NCBI GenBank assembly: GCA_964247055.1
Contig: OZ176057.1
Location: 4,526,001 to 4,590,000, forward strand
Length of the DNA stretch: 64,000 bases
DNA from: Paragordius varius
Lineage: Eukaryota > Nematomorpha
Direction of reading: 5' to 3'
Shown in pieces: positions 1 through 25,490 of the stretch (within the stretch, counting starts at the first letter, position 1; every line of letters begins with the position of its first letter). Made by a program: the position numbers and the translations under genes. Below the pieces are notes generated by a model. That model was given only the letters and a program-made list of their open reading frames with translations. It did not search any database and had not been told where the DNA came from.

Positions 1-856
1 ATATAATGTTAAACAAACAATCAATTAACCATCAAATATTGATGATAAAACAATAAAAATCATAATTAAACACTAAAATTATATTAACTTAAATACAATT
101 GTTATATTTTTAATTTTAAAACGTTAGTTGTTTTTGCTTGAAAAAATGTTGCGTTTGCTTGAAAATTCTTGTTTCTGCATATATAGTTATGGGGTATAAA
201 ATGGGAAAATTATAATGAATTAAAAAAAACTATCAAAATAAATAATGAGTCATATTTATTTATTAACCAAAAAAGTAAAAAAGTTTAATTTTAAACGCTT
301 TAAAGAGAAAATATATATATTTAAACTCTAGGAATATGTTGAAAAACGTATAAAGATAAGTAAAAGTTAAAAATATGACAAATCTCGATATAATATTTCG
401 AGTGCCCCAAAATAAATTAAAAGATAAAAAAAGAAATTAATTTTAAAAGTGTTTTTAATAAGAACTCATAAAATTTATATGATGGTATGGTTAATATAAA
501 ATTGTAAATATTATAATTAAAAAAAATCATTTTTTAAATAGAGAACAAAAAAAAGTAATGCTTACACACAAGCTATCTTTAATTGAAAAATATATATATA
601 TGTAACTTATTTAACCGTTTAAAGTAGAAAATATTATAAAAATATATAAAAAAATAAATATTTTTCAAAAAGGCCAATCATACTTTAGACATCCTTTTCA
701 TTTAATTTTTCCGTAAAAAACTTATAAGATTATAATTTTTAAATAAGTTAGCTATATTATCTTTATAAGGTAACAATGTATGGCTGTCTTTTACAAATAA
801 AATATTTGTCTTTAAATTTTCAATTTTATATTAAACAAATTTGAAATGTAGTAATT

Positions 857-1070
857 TAAACCATATACACTTCAAATTCACCCTAAAATGAAATGTTTAA
901 AATAAAAAATTAATATTTTTTAATACTTTTAGGAAATGAATTTTTGTGTAAAATTTAAATAATACCGAAATAAACTATGCCATAAAGATATATAAGATAT
1001 TAATGATGAGTTATATTAGCCCTAAAATGCATAATTTATTTTAAAAGTTAATTGAATTGTAAATGGTACA
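857..1070. mobile_element. M3 MITE copy 1
   Basis: Inverted ends related to ACCATTTACAATTCAAATTC flank the family core (GAGTTATATTAGCCC, then CATAATTTATTTT). The ends are diverged. This is the only M3 copy here with no recognised exon within about 130 bp, though the nearest off-window exon is unknown. Confidence 0.6.
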
Positions 1071-1182
1071 TATTATTTCCATTTTTTATCAAAAAAATCC
1101 AAAAATTGTAAAATAGTTAATTTGTTTTTATTGTCAAATTGTTTTTAAAATAATATTGAGGCAATCGATAATTTTAAAAAAG

Positions 1183-1437
1183 TGGTATCCAACACGTGAT
1201 CCTGCGATTTTATTTGCGACGCGCAAAAATTTTAAAATTCATAACTTGAAAAATTACTTACAAAATACTATTGATCGAAATTAATCTATCCAATAGGCAG
1301 AAATTAGAAAAAATACTATACTGTTGTGTTTACACTTTACAGACTTATGTTTGAAATCTAATAAATTATTATATTTCCCCGCCAGATTTTTTTGAAAATC
1401 TAAAATGCGGCTTGCAAAGCCATTTGTGTTGGACACC
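1183..1437. mobile_element. M12 foldback MITE
   Basis: The left end contains GTATCCAACAC and the right end is the inverted form GTGTTGGACACC. The left arm carries GCGATTTTATTTGC and the right arm GCGGCTTGCAAAGCC. A related copy lies at about 9190-9445 and a partial match to the right end at about 49185-49215. Class is undetermined. Confidence 0.45.
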
Positions 1438-1854
1438 CCCCGTCTGGTTTAAAATAAAGGGGAAAAGTTGCTTTAATTTTAAATTTATACAACCACCGCC
1501 GAACCTAATAGAATATGATGTTGTGTTAATTTAAAAAAAAAATTCAAAAAAATTATTTTATAAAAATGTTAAATGTGAAAAATTTGGTTGATTATATTTA
1601 AACTTATTTTTTTTATCTAAAGTTCTAAGCAAAATAATTAAGACGCAATTGTTTAAAGTTCTTAAACTTTCAAACCTAAATTTTATACATATATATATAT
1701 ATATATATAACTATTTACAAAATTATAGCTTTCAAAAAAATAAAAAATGTTTTTTCTAAAAACCAAAAAAAAAACAAAATGAACCTTCAATATTATAGAA
1801 TAGGTGAAAAAAATATAAAATCTCTATATCTTCAAATATTTTATTAAATAATGA

Positions 1855-2150
1855 TTTCAACAATCAAAATATATTGCCCCATAACATTAAAAGTTTCCAA
1901 CAATCAAACATATATTTTCAACAATCCAATAATTTTTTCAACAATCAAAATATATTGCCCAATAGCATTTTAATTTCCAACAATCAAACATACATTTTCA
2001 ATAATCAAATAATTTTTTTAAAATATGTTCCCAAAAACTTGTTAGTGTTTCCAACAATCAAACATATATTTTCAATAATCAAATAATTTTTACAACAATC
2101 AAAATATGCCCAGTAACTTTTTAGTGTTTCCAACAATATAAAAAATATAT
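1855..2150. repeat. M8 tandem array, CCAACAATCAAACATATATT units
   Basis: Short units built on CAACAATCAAA and TTTCAACAATC alternate with ATATTGCCCAATAGC-like spacers. The same unit occurs in reverse complement at 10025-10440, inside an ATP5F1A intron. Open reading frames here are by-products of the repeat. Confidence 0.7.
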
Positions 2151-2372
2151 TTTTTAATTTTCAATTGAAATTTAATCTATATATATCCTTTAAATATTTT
2201 ATTCAATAATTTTTATATTATTTGAAAACAAAAAGAAAAAAACAAACCTTAATAAAATTAAAAAAAATATACAAAATTTAAGTAATAAAAATCCTTTTAA
2301 ATATAAAATCATCTGTAATATATCCTTTAAATATTTTATCTATTAAAATAAAAAAATATTTTTTTATTTTTA

Positions 2373-15975
<13,603 letters not shown>

Positions 15976-17089
15976 GTTGTAAACAGGTGATTCAATCTAA
16001 AAATGTTATCAAATGTTGAAATATAAATATAATATATAACCTAAAACAGTACAACACATTCATTTCAGTCCTTCGATTGAAATTGGGGTAGTTTAATACC
16101 CCAGTTTTGTTAAAACTAAATTCTCTAAAAAATATGGAAGGAATCGAGACCATCTCAAATTTTGCACTATATAACATTAATAAAGCGAAATATAAAAGAA
16201 TTTTATTTAATAGATATAACTAATTTTAAGCTAAAACCGAAAAGTAAAAATATAGTCAACGTGATGTATGGTAAAATTGGAAAACAATACAAAATAAACC
16301 GCTATTTCTATTTTATCAATGTTATATGTAATTTAAATAAAAAATTAACTTTAATTTTACCCTTAAATGTATTTGAAGACGATGGGTGGGGTGATAAAAA
16401 GTCGCACTTGACTTGTAAGCCAAGCGTGGCGAGTTGAGCCAGATTACTTAAGCCAGTAAGTGTACACTTCAAGATCGGTGATAAAAAAAACACTTAAGTC
16501 AAGTTTTTTGCTTATGAATGTAACTTTTTTTACCACCCAATTCAAATTATTCGGGGAATATTTTAAAATTTTACAACGAAAATTTATTGATTAAGGCAAC
16601 AAAGAATAGCCACCCAATACAATATGCATTTATTGAAGTAAAACTCAAAGTCAGGTATGTTAATATAATAAATATTTATATTTTTCAAATATTCAATCCT
16701 ATACCTATAGTTTTTAAGAAACATTTCGCCCTTCAAACACTCTTATATTTTTTTAGTACAAGTTTAACATAATACAGGTATAATACATATAGAATTTTAG
16801 ATTATATCTTAATTATTTATTTTAAGCAACATTAGTCTCACTAAATAACAATTGCGCTTAAAAAATTTAACAAAGGTATATTTGAGGGCAGGTGATATCT
16901 GTAAAAATACAATTTAAATTCAAGTAAATTATAATTATATAGATTGTTAAACGTTAATAAACGTATCTACTTTAATAGAACGCACCCTGAACAACTTTTG
17001 TCATTAATCCTGTATATCTATAAATTAAGGTTAATTTATTTTTAAAAATGCATATATAACCTTTTAGATTATAAAAAATATCCTTCTAT

Positions 17090-18087
17090 TTGTTATCTGA
17101 TTACAGAAATGTACATGAACCATTTCAAAAACAAATCGGAGCGCAAAAAATAGAGTTGCAACATATGGAACGTTTGTTAAGATTTAATGATAAAAGCATT
17201 GATTTTATAATTTCACAAATTTTCCCTAATGATATTATTGAAAAAAGAGGTGGCGCACTTTACCTTATATGTTGTGTCGAGATTTTCCACCGTTACATTA
17301 GCGACCCCGGGTTTCAGAGTGGTGTCGCTAATGATTTTGGTGTAGAACGATCAACCGTAACTAAAACAGTATCTAAAGTGGCGGAAAAAATTTGTGACAT
17401 TGCTCATAAATGGATCCGATTTGCATCTGACCAGTTCCGACTAGAAGACGCTAAACAACGTTGGCAGAAGAATCATAAGATGCCAACCGTTATTAGTGCC
17501 ATAGAGTGTACTCACGTCGACATCATGAGGCCTAAGGAATTTGGTGACGAATATATCAACCGAAAAGGCCGTTATAGCCTTAATTGTCAATTTACCTGTG
17601 ACGGTGATGAATTTATAACGAGTTTAAACGTTTAAATGCCGGGTAGGGTTCATGATAGCCGGATTTTCCGCAAAAGTATAAACGTTCCTTTTTAGCCAAT
17701 ACCAATGCGGCACTATTGGGTGACAGTGGGTATGGAATTACTCCATATATAATAACACCATTTAAAAACCCTAACAACCTTTTACAAACGAAGTTTAATA
17801 CATTCCATGCTAGAGAAAGAATAATTTAAAGGCTATTTGGTCAACTCAAACGCCGGTTTCCCATATTGCATAATAAAATGCGAGTCCATTTGGATACCGC
17901 AGTAAATATTATTGTAAGCTGCGCCGTTCTACATAACATGGCTAAATTTTTAAAGGATGATTTTGATATAGATGATGTGATATCAATTGATTTAGATAAT
18001 ATAAATAACGATGATGATTGTGAAGATGAAGACAATATGCAGAGTGCTTTGAGACGAAAGAATCTTAGGTCAACAAAAAAGAGATAA
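17090..18087 (+). pseudogene. HARBI1-like Harbinger transposase, broken
   Basis: DDE-superfamily transposase of the PIF/Harbinger group. The N-terminal part (17090-17635, 181 codons open) has a helix-turn-helix-like stretch FGVERSTVTKTVSKVAEK and the first catalytic block IECTHVDI followed by YINRKGRYSLN. After a TAA stop at 17633-17635 the homology goes on: GRVHDSRIF (second Asp), then after another stop and a frame change LLGDSGYGITPY, then RLFGQLKRRFPIL and CAVLHNMAKFL. The codon expected to be the catalytic Glu before RLFG reads TAA. At least three stops and one frameshift make it inactive. An upstream exon is possible, because ATTACAG precedes the first clear homology. Confidence 0.85.
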
Positions 18088-18249
18088 CATTGTAAATGTA
18101 TTAAAAGCATTATTATTATAAATATATTCGCTACAAATAATGATTCGTATGGATTATATATATATATTAATGACATTTTAATATTGGATTGCATTTTGAA
18201 AAGATATAATAAATTTATTTCATGAATTAAAATTATTGAGTTTATGTTT

Positions 18250-19080
18250 CTCTGGTAGTAAACCTCTTTCTGAAGCAATAATACTTCATGAAGCTCCAAC
18301 ACTTTAAATTGCATATTGGTTATAGTGTTTTGGGACACCTTTTCTGATTCTTTATATATTTTTTTATTTGTAGTTGGTTTCGGCACGGATATACCTATAA
18401 TATAAATTAAAATTGACATTTTTTATTACGTCTCTACCTTTAATATCGAGATTAAAAAAATAAGAGTTACAATTGTAGTATATATGTATAAATATTTGAA
18501 TTATGACTTACAAAGAATATCATCGGCAATCGTTACGATACCACATTCTTTACCACCAGGAACATTAATATGCACTGGATTATGTTCGTAATCCATAATA
18601 TCCAACATAACCTTCTCATGGGGTAATAACACATTTTTTTATTACTTATGTAAATGGGTAGATAAGGATTTCAACTAAAAATAATATTAACTGAGACTTA
18701 GGTGTTTTGATATTTTTTGTGAATGAAATCATGTTTTGTGATGTTAAAAAATTCGAACATTCTTGCTAATTATTATTAACTTTGTATTAAAAATACCCCT
18801 TAGCATATTTCCTAAGTCATAAAAAATAATGGGCATAGTGAAATTGCCTTGATTATAATAAAAAAGGGTAAGCCCGTTATAAATAATACCTGTTTGACGA
18901 ATATCCTTCTTCTTAAGAGTTGTTTTGATATCTTGCGACATTTTTTTCAATTGGGATATATCAATATCTTCCCCAGTGTCCATCACGAATTCCTGGTGTA
19001 TGTCTCTCCATACTGCTTCACGTTTTGCTACTGATTTTGGGAGGAGCCCTTTTGCAAATACAATGGGATAAAACGAGTTG
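18250..19080 (-). pseudogene. Myb/SANT-like DNA-binding protein of the Harbinger element
   Basis: Minus-strand exon-like pieces inside the Harbinger element. The first (about 19080-18890) reads KREAVWRDIHQEF ... DISQLKKMSQDIKTTLKKKD, ending at a CAG|GTATT donor, and resembles Zeste/NAIF1-type Myb/SANT-like domains. A second (about 18610-18510) reads EKVMLDIMDYEHNPVHIN ... ADDIL with a T|GTAAGT donor. It joins in phase to a third starting ISVPKPTTNKK and running through a Leu/Glu-rich helix, VLELHEVLLLQKEVYYQRN. Harbingers normally pair their transposase with such a protein, which helps nuclear entry and end binding. The junction between the first and second pieces is unresolved, and so is whether the gene is intact. 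Confidence 0.7.
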
Positions 19081-20500
19081 AAATATATAATAAATACTTA
19101 TATAATATTAAAATTAACTTTTACGATTAGCGGTTAGTAATTGATTTATTTTAACATCAGATGTGTTATCGATTACTAATAAAAATAAATATATTTATAA
19201 TGACATGTCTATTACAACATGTATTTTGCTAGGACTTCATTTGTTAATTTTTATTGCTAAAAGTAAAAATTGATAATAATGTAATCTTTTTCTTGTCTTT
19301 TTTTATGAAACCAAAAAACTTTACTCAGAGTGCGATTAATTTCTATTAAATAAATATTAAATATAAACTTGTGATTTTGCATATGTTTATTTTGAGAGTT
19401 AATGAAAACTATAATAAAATTCTTTAGTTTAATATTTATACACATTTTATACAGTGTTTCCAAACTTTCATTCTCTTCTGTATCCACCCACTTTGAATAG
19501 GTAAAATTAGCCAAAATTAGCAAATAAACAGACCAAAGGTTCCAATTACATATTAAACCTAAATTATATACATAAAAAGTTACTAAAATATTTTTTTCTC
19601 ATATTTTTGTATATTATGTCAAGTGTGCCCTATACCACACTTGCAATTTCTTCAAGTTTTTCTTAATCATATGATTTTTCATCACCTTCTGTTCAAGTTT
19701 TCTTGCTTGACTTAAGTGCCCTAATGTTAATTTTTTTTATCACATGAAAGCAAGCCGACTTGAAAAACTTGTAAGCCAAGTCAAAAAAATTTTTTTATCA
19801 CCCCACCCGATATTTTGAAAAGATTTTGTAAAATAAATATGGCGTCGAAGTTTGACATGGAACCATTTTTTCAAAACAAAATTTTAAGTAGATATTATGG
19901 CATATTTATATATTTTTTATTAGGATAGAAGCATTAATTTAAATTAGGACCGTTTCCTTCAGTAGTTTTTTAAAAAATCCAAACTCAAATTTAGGGTGGT
20001 GATAAAAAAGTCGCACTTGACTTGTAAGCCAAGCGTGGCAAGTTAAGCAAGTTTACTTAAGCCAACAAGTGTTCGCTTGAAGATCGGTGATAAAAAAACA
20101 CTTAAGACAAGTTTGTTTATGAATGTAACTGTTTTTTGCCACCCAATTCTAATTTTCCGGAAATTATTTTGATCATTTTCACCCAAAATTTATGAAATAA
20201 GGCACAAAAAGATAAACATTCAAAATATGCATTTGTTGAAGTTTTTGAAGTTCACTGGCACGTATCTATCTAATATTATAGATTTTTCGAAATATTGACC
20301 CGGTAATAATTTTAAGTTGATGAAACCATTCGCCATTAATTATCTATTTATTTTGTTCGCATTTGCAAATATAATGGGAAGATGTTTTTACAACATATTT
20401 TTATTTTTAATTTATTATCAACATTACATTCGAAATAAATATATAATGAAATAAATTCTCTACATTAGTTAATAGGGAAGTAACCTTCAGTGTTTATTAA

Positions 20501-21071
20501 CACTTGGATACAACACATTTTAGTCCTTCGATTCAAATTGGGGTAGTTGGATACCCCAGGCCTCTTTAAAATTAAATTCTTTAAAAAATATAAAGGAATC
20601 GAAACCATGGCAAAATCATGCTTTTATCTAACATTAATAAACCGAAATATATAAAAAGTTTATTCAAAAATACTTGATATTACTTATTTTAAGCTAAAAC
20701 CGAAAGGTAAAAATTTCGTCATCGTGACATGTGTCAAATTGTAAAATTGAAAAATTATACAAACTAAACCGCTTTTTCTATTTCTATCAATGATAGATGT
20801 AATTTATATAAAAATTAGCTTTAGTTATACCCTTAAAATTAAATAAAGACGATATTTTGCAAAAATTTTGTAAGATAAAAATGGCGCCGAAATAGTTTGA
20901 GATAGAGCTTTTTTTTCAAAACAAAATTTTATCAAGATATTTTGTCATATTTATATAATATCAGGATAGAAGCATAAATTTAAATTGGGACCGTTTCCTT
21001 CAGTAGTTTTTTAAAAATATTAATTTAAATTTAGTTTGGGGTATTTGGATACCCCAATTTGAATTGAAGTG
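20501..21071. mobile_element. M4 MITE copy 2, TTAA target duplication
   Basis: 571 bp between TTAA at 20497-20500 and TTAA at 21072-21075. Ends are CACTTGGATACAACACATT and GAATTGAAGTG. TTAA duplication suggests a piggyBac-type origin, although the tips are not the CCC/GGG usual for that group. It carries the undisturbed GAT site used by the Harbinger in copy 1. Confidence 0.85.
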
Positions 21072-21107
21072 TTAAACAGAGATTTGAAAAAGATTAATAC
21101 TATATTA

Positions 21108-22225
21108 ATAACACTGGACAACAAATTTTTCTGCCACTCGAGTTTTTTGAATTTTCTGATATTTAGTATCATTTTAACAGTAAATCTGAAATAAAAATTA
21201 TAACTCGTTGGAAGAATTTTGTATAATTTGATCTTTTTTGATTATGCGCCCTCTTTATCAAAATTTTACTAAAAAAAATTTTTTTTTGAAAATATACAAG
21301 TAATGCCCATTTGTAATATATCATTCGAAAGAGTAATAAAAACTCTATAAAATGCATACTAATATGTATTACATCGACTGTTAATATTGGACACAAAGAG
21401 CGACAAACGCGCGAAGCGAGAGCATTTTTTTAAATTATTATATTTTTAAAAGTAATGGATGAAAATAGCTTTGTTTAGATGGTGATGAATGTCCAAAAAA
21501 GATAACACAAGAAAGTTTTTTTGATTAAAACTTTTATTGCTTTTATGTCACTCAAAACAACCATTTTTAAGTTTTTTGTTTTTTAAAAATTAACATCTCA
21601 TCAATATTAATTTATTTTCTTTATAAGGCTGATAATTTTGAAATTTTAAAGATAAAAACAAAGTTTAAGTTTTTGATCTTTTATAGCCATTATGTAATAA
21701 ATTTACAGTTATAACTATGCATTTTAGTATCCACTAGGTAAAATATTTATAATAATAATAATTTTTATTAAAAAAGCAAACCAAAAGCTTTTTCAAACAT
21801 TTTTTTAAAATTAAATATTAATATAACCCTAATAATTATATTAAAATAATTTATATGATTTTTAAATTAGTATGTCTGTGAAAATTCCTGACTTATTTAA
21901 GGATTGAAAATTTCGACCATTTAAATCCAAATAACTTTTACATCCGATTGATTTAAATGACTTACTACCATTTAAAAGATGCAATTTTTTGCGCTCTTTC
22001 GAATGATATAAAATACATGGCTTCGTATCTAAAACTTTTAATTTTCGAAATTTCGAGTTTAATGTTAAATCGGGGCCAAAAATTATCGATAAACTCTAAT
22101 ATAAAAAAATCCTTCCATGCTAGATCAATTTTCTTTTTAGATATACTAATTATGTACATTAATGAAATAAATTAAATTTACAAGAATGGCAGTTAAAAAA
22201 AGTTAAAATTTGTTGTCTAGTGTAA
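21108..22225. mobile_element. M9 foldback element
   Basis: Left end ACACTGGACAACAAATTTTT and right end AAAATTTGTTGTCTAGTGT are inverted repeats enclosing about 1.1 kb, with further inverted similarity inward. No coding sequence recognised. It interrupts the second Harbinger-family element. Single copy here. Confidence 0.6.
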
Positions 22226-22652
22226 TTTAAAGAAATTTTCGAAAAAAAAAATTTTTTGCAGGTTCACGGAACTGATATATTTACATTTTTATATTCATTG
22301 TTCTTAATTTCTAACAATTTATCCTCTTTTGTATCGACCCAATTTGAATAAGTTAACTAGTCAAAATTTATCAAATAAACAATATATCATTAACAAAGGT
22401 TTTAATTACTTATAAAGCCTAAATTACATGCATAAATAGTTTTCAAAATAATTTTATCCATATTTTAAAATCTGTCAAGGTGCCCTACACCTAACTTCCA
22501 AAATCTATAAGTTTTACTTGATCATATTTCAAATCAAGTTATCTTGCTTGACTTAAGTCGTCTAATGTTAAATTTTTTTTATCAAATGAAAGCAAGCCAT
22601 GACTCGAAAAACTTGCAAGTCAAATCAAATATTTTTTTTTATCACCCCACCC

Positions 22653-23072
22653 ATGATATATTGTATAAACATCTTTCCATTATATTTGCAAATGGCCTCC
22701 AAACAAAATGAGTAGTGTGGTAAAATTATGAGTGTTTTAAGGGGGAATGGTTTCCTCAATCTAAAAATTATTACCAGGCTCAATATTTGAAAACTCTAAT
22801 GTTAAGTAAGATAGATGCCAGTGAGTTTGAAAAACTTCAATTGTATTAATTGTATATCTTTTTGTGCTTTACTTTATAAATTTTGGCTGAAAATGATCAA
22901 AATAATTTCCGTAAAATTCGAATTGGGTGGCAAAAAAATGTTTATAAGCAAAAGACTGACTTAAGTGTTTTTTTATCACCGATCTTCAAGTGTACACTTG
23001 CTGGCTTAAGTAAATTGCTCAACTTGCCACGCTTGACTTACAAGTCAAGTGCGACTTTTTTTATCACCCCAC
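22653..23072. mobile_element. Harbinger-family fragment, inverted and truncated
   Basis: An inverted left end of the same family, including GTGCGACTTTTTTTATCACC near 23050-23067, abuts the right end of the preceding copy. It matches the 57140-57578 half of the compact copy and lacks the other terminus. Confidence 0.7.
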
Positions 23073-23529
23073 ATTTAAATATTCGCATTTACGGGGCAAA
23101 AATCAAAAAGTTATAAATTATAAAAAATTTATCAAGTTTTTCAGTTAGGAATATAGATTTATAAACATTCTAGTACAAGGTTAGCAAGGGGGTTAATTTG
23201 AATTTTGCGCGGTCATAGCATTACCGTATCATAATGCGGCCAGTCACAACAAATAAAGAAATAGCGGGCAAATTTCCATTATTTGATTGTATGAATTTGG
23301 AAAGTGTAGCATTAGTATATTTAGCCATATTGCTGCTCTATATTTAAATAATTCATAAAATATGAATAACTTCAAAGCTCACTTATGCACCTAATTTTAT
23401 AATTAAGTGATAAATATATATTTTATTGCAGGAAAACTAGTAAAATGCCAAAAATTAACCAAAAACCCACAATAAAACATTAAACACTGTCCTCAAAAAA
23501 ATAAGCTGATCAAAAATATACTGATCGGA

Positions 23530-24400
23530 AAATAAACAGGATTATCTTTTGGTTTTGACCAAGTGATTTAAAGTAATAAAAATTTTTGTGGTAAGTGCTC
23601 CACATCTGAAAATGGCAAATTTGGGCACATTTTATTAAATAATTTTTTTGTGATAGCAAGAGTCATTAAAAATATCACTAAAATATTTTATAAATAAAAA
23701 AACAAAATATTATTTAAAAAATATTTTGAATTTTAGATATGGGCGAAAATCCCAAATTTAGCTCTTCTATAATGGGCAACTACTTACATAATTTAAAATC
23801 CTGCGCAAAAAATATATTTTAAATTTTGATATAAAAAATGCATATTTACAAATATTGTTAAAGCTTATTCACACTTTTTTGAATGATAGAAATGGTATAA
23901 AACTTTAAGACAGGCATGTGACCGCGAAATTTTTAAATATAACCGCCTGAAAATTTTTATGTTAAATAGAATTCGCTTCAAATTTGATATCGAACTTTTG
24001 TTAACACAATTATTTTTTGTGGTTTTATTAGGGTAGTTTTTAGTTAAAATTTAATTATCAAACATTGTTCTCATGTATTAGATATATGAATTTTACAATT
24101 TTCCGACTTATAGAGTCTAAAATTAGACCTCCTTCAGCACACGATTGAAACGAACAGTTTATATTGAAATCAAAATATATCAAATATTGCTGGGTAAAAT
24201 GTAGCGTCAAAGCTTTTTAGAGTAAATTATTTACATTTTCCAACCATAATATACAATTATTTGCCTGTTGTAGCGATTTAAAAAAATTAAAAATAACTCC
24301 AAAAAGTTTGATATAAAGTTTAACAATTTTTTATTTTTTAAATTTTTGTATAATTTTCCTTAAACACTAAAGTGCGCATATTTTTGAATTCGGATTACCT
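23530..24400. mobile_element. M6-related element, degenerate
   Basis: Begins with ATTATCTTTTGGTTTTGACC and continues with GTAAGTGCTCCACATCTGAA, as in the M6 element at 11040-12155. The second arm was not recognised, so the right boundary is approximate. Confidence 0.45.
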
Positions 24401-24803
24401 TAAATACTTTTAATGATATTCAGATTTGAAATTCTCTTAAATATTAAACCCCCAAAGGTAATTGAATGTTAACATATTTGGCTCATTTATATAATTTTTA
24501 TTAGGATATAATTTTAGTTTTAAAAACTGTTTCTATTGATATTTAAACTGTCTCCAGATACACCAATTTGAATCAAGGCTTTACCAAAACAACCTTATTG
24601 CTATGCAAAAATATGGGTATTAGATATTTTAAAGAATTATATAGTTATACTTTAAATAAGATTTTTGTTAGAATTTTAAATTTTCCCAAAAAATACTAAT
24701 ATTAATTTTCATTAAATAATATTTTTATCAGAGTATGATTTAAATTTTATACAGTGATTACAGATGTTGCATATTAAATGGGATGGTTGCTGGATGACTT
24801 TAA

Positions 24804-25385
24804 CACTTCGATTCAAATTGGGGTATCTAAATACCCCAGACTAAATTTAAATTAAAATTTTTAAAAAACTACTGAAGGAAACGGTCATAATTTAAATTTA
24901 TGCTTCTATCCTGATAAATATTATATAAATATGCCAAAATATCTTGATAAAATTTTGATTTGAAAAAAAAGTTCCATCTCAAACTACCTCGCCGCCATTT
25001 TTATTTTACAAAATTTTTGCAAAATATCGTCTTCAGTTAATTTTAAGGGTAAAACTAAAGCTATATTTTTATATAAATTACATCTAACATTGATAGAAAT
25101 AGGAAAAGCGGTTTATTTTGTATTATATTTTAATTTTACAATTTGACACATGCCACGTTGACGAAATTTTTACCTTTCGGTTTTAGCTTAAAATAAGTAA
25201 TATTAAGTATTTTTGAATAAATATTTTTATATATTTCGGTTTATTAATGTTATATAAGTGCAAAATTTTGCCATGGTTTCGATTGCTTCCATACTTTTAA
25301 AAATATTTGATTTTAAACAGGCCTGGGGTATCCAACTACCCCAATTTGAATCGAAGGACTAAAATGAATGTGTTGTATCCAAGTG
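24804..25385. mobile_element. M4 MITE copy 3, TTAA target duplication
   Basis: 582 bp between TTAA at 24800-24803 and 25386-25389, opposite in orientation to copy 2. It ends 105 bp before the start codon of the Ig membrane-protein gene, so it probably lies in the promoter or 5' UTR of that gene. Confidence 0.85.
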
Positions 25386-25490
25386 TTAAAAGTACCTGGT
25401 TTGCAGACTGAAACTGTCAAGTTGGTTTGAAGTTGTTTTAACCCTAATATTAATACTGAAACATCGATACTTTTAATATTTAAAATCCCG

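Larger units (their letters stand above)
16384..19808 (+). mobile_element. PIF/Harbinger DNA transposon, 3.4 kb, two-gene type
   Basis: Terminal inverted repeats GGGTGGGGTGATAAAAA and TTTTTATCACCCCACCC bound a 3425-bp element. GAT at 16381-16383 is duplicated at 19809-19811, and the paralogous empty site (AAGACGATATTTTGC) in the M4 copy near 20845 has a single GAT, which fixes both ends. Inside are a Harbinger transposase on the plus strand and a Myb/SANT-like gene on the minus strand, arranged convergently as in typical Harbingers. The transposase is broken, so this copy is probably dead. Related non-autonomous copies are at 19994, 22653 and 56545. Confidence 0.9.
16047..19990. mobile_element. 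M4 MITE copy 1, split by a Harbinger element
   Basis: The left part (16047-16383) and right part (19809-19990) join into one M4 element. Diagnostic blocks are CCTTCGATTGAAATTGGGGT on the left and GGACCGTTTCCTTCAGTAGT on the right. The left tip is diverged or lost; the right tip is cut by a second Harbinger insertion at 19994. Intact copies at 20501-21071, 24804-25385 and 60300-60838 show the uninterrupted arrangement. Confidence 0.8.
19994..22652. mobile_element. Second Harbinger-family element, non-autonomous, with two nested insertions
   Basis: Left end GGGTGGTGATAAAAAAGTCG at 19994 (preceded by TTA) and right end TTATCACCCCACCC at 22652. It matches the compact 1034-bp copy at 56545-57578 but is stretched by an M4 MITE (20501-21071) and an M9 foldback (about 21108-22225). 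No transposase remains. It is inserted in the right tip of M4 copy 1. The TTA is not repeated at the right end, where a second Harbinger fragment abuts. Confidence 0.75.

Noticed and set aside
1874-2086. Asn/Phe-rich frame on the plus strand
   Set aside because: A product of the M8 tandem repeat; no start context, homology or splice support.
17841-18250. Long minus-strand extension of the Myb-like frame into the transposase 3' end
   Set aside because: Residues become hydrophobic and low-complexity after the Leu/Glu helix and lie antisense to transposase coding; likely read-through of an open frame.
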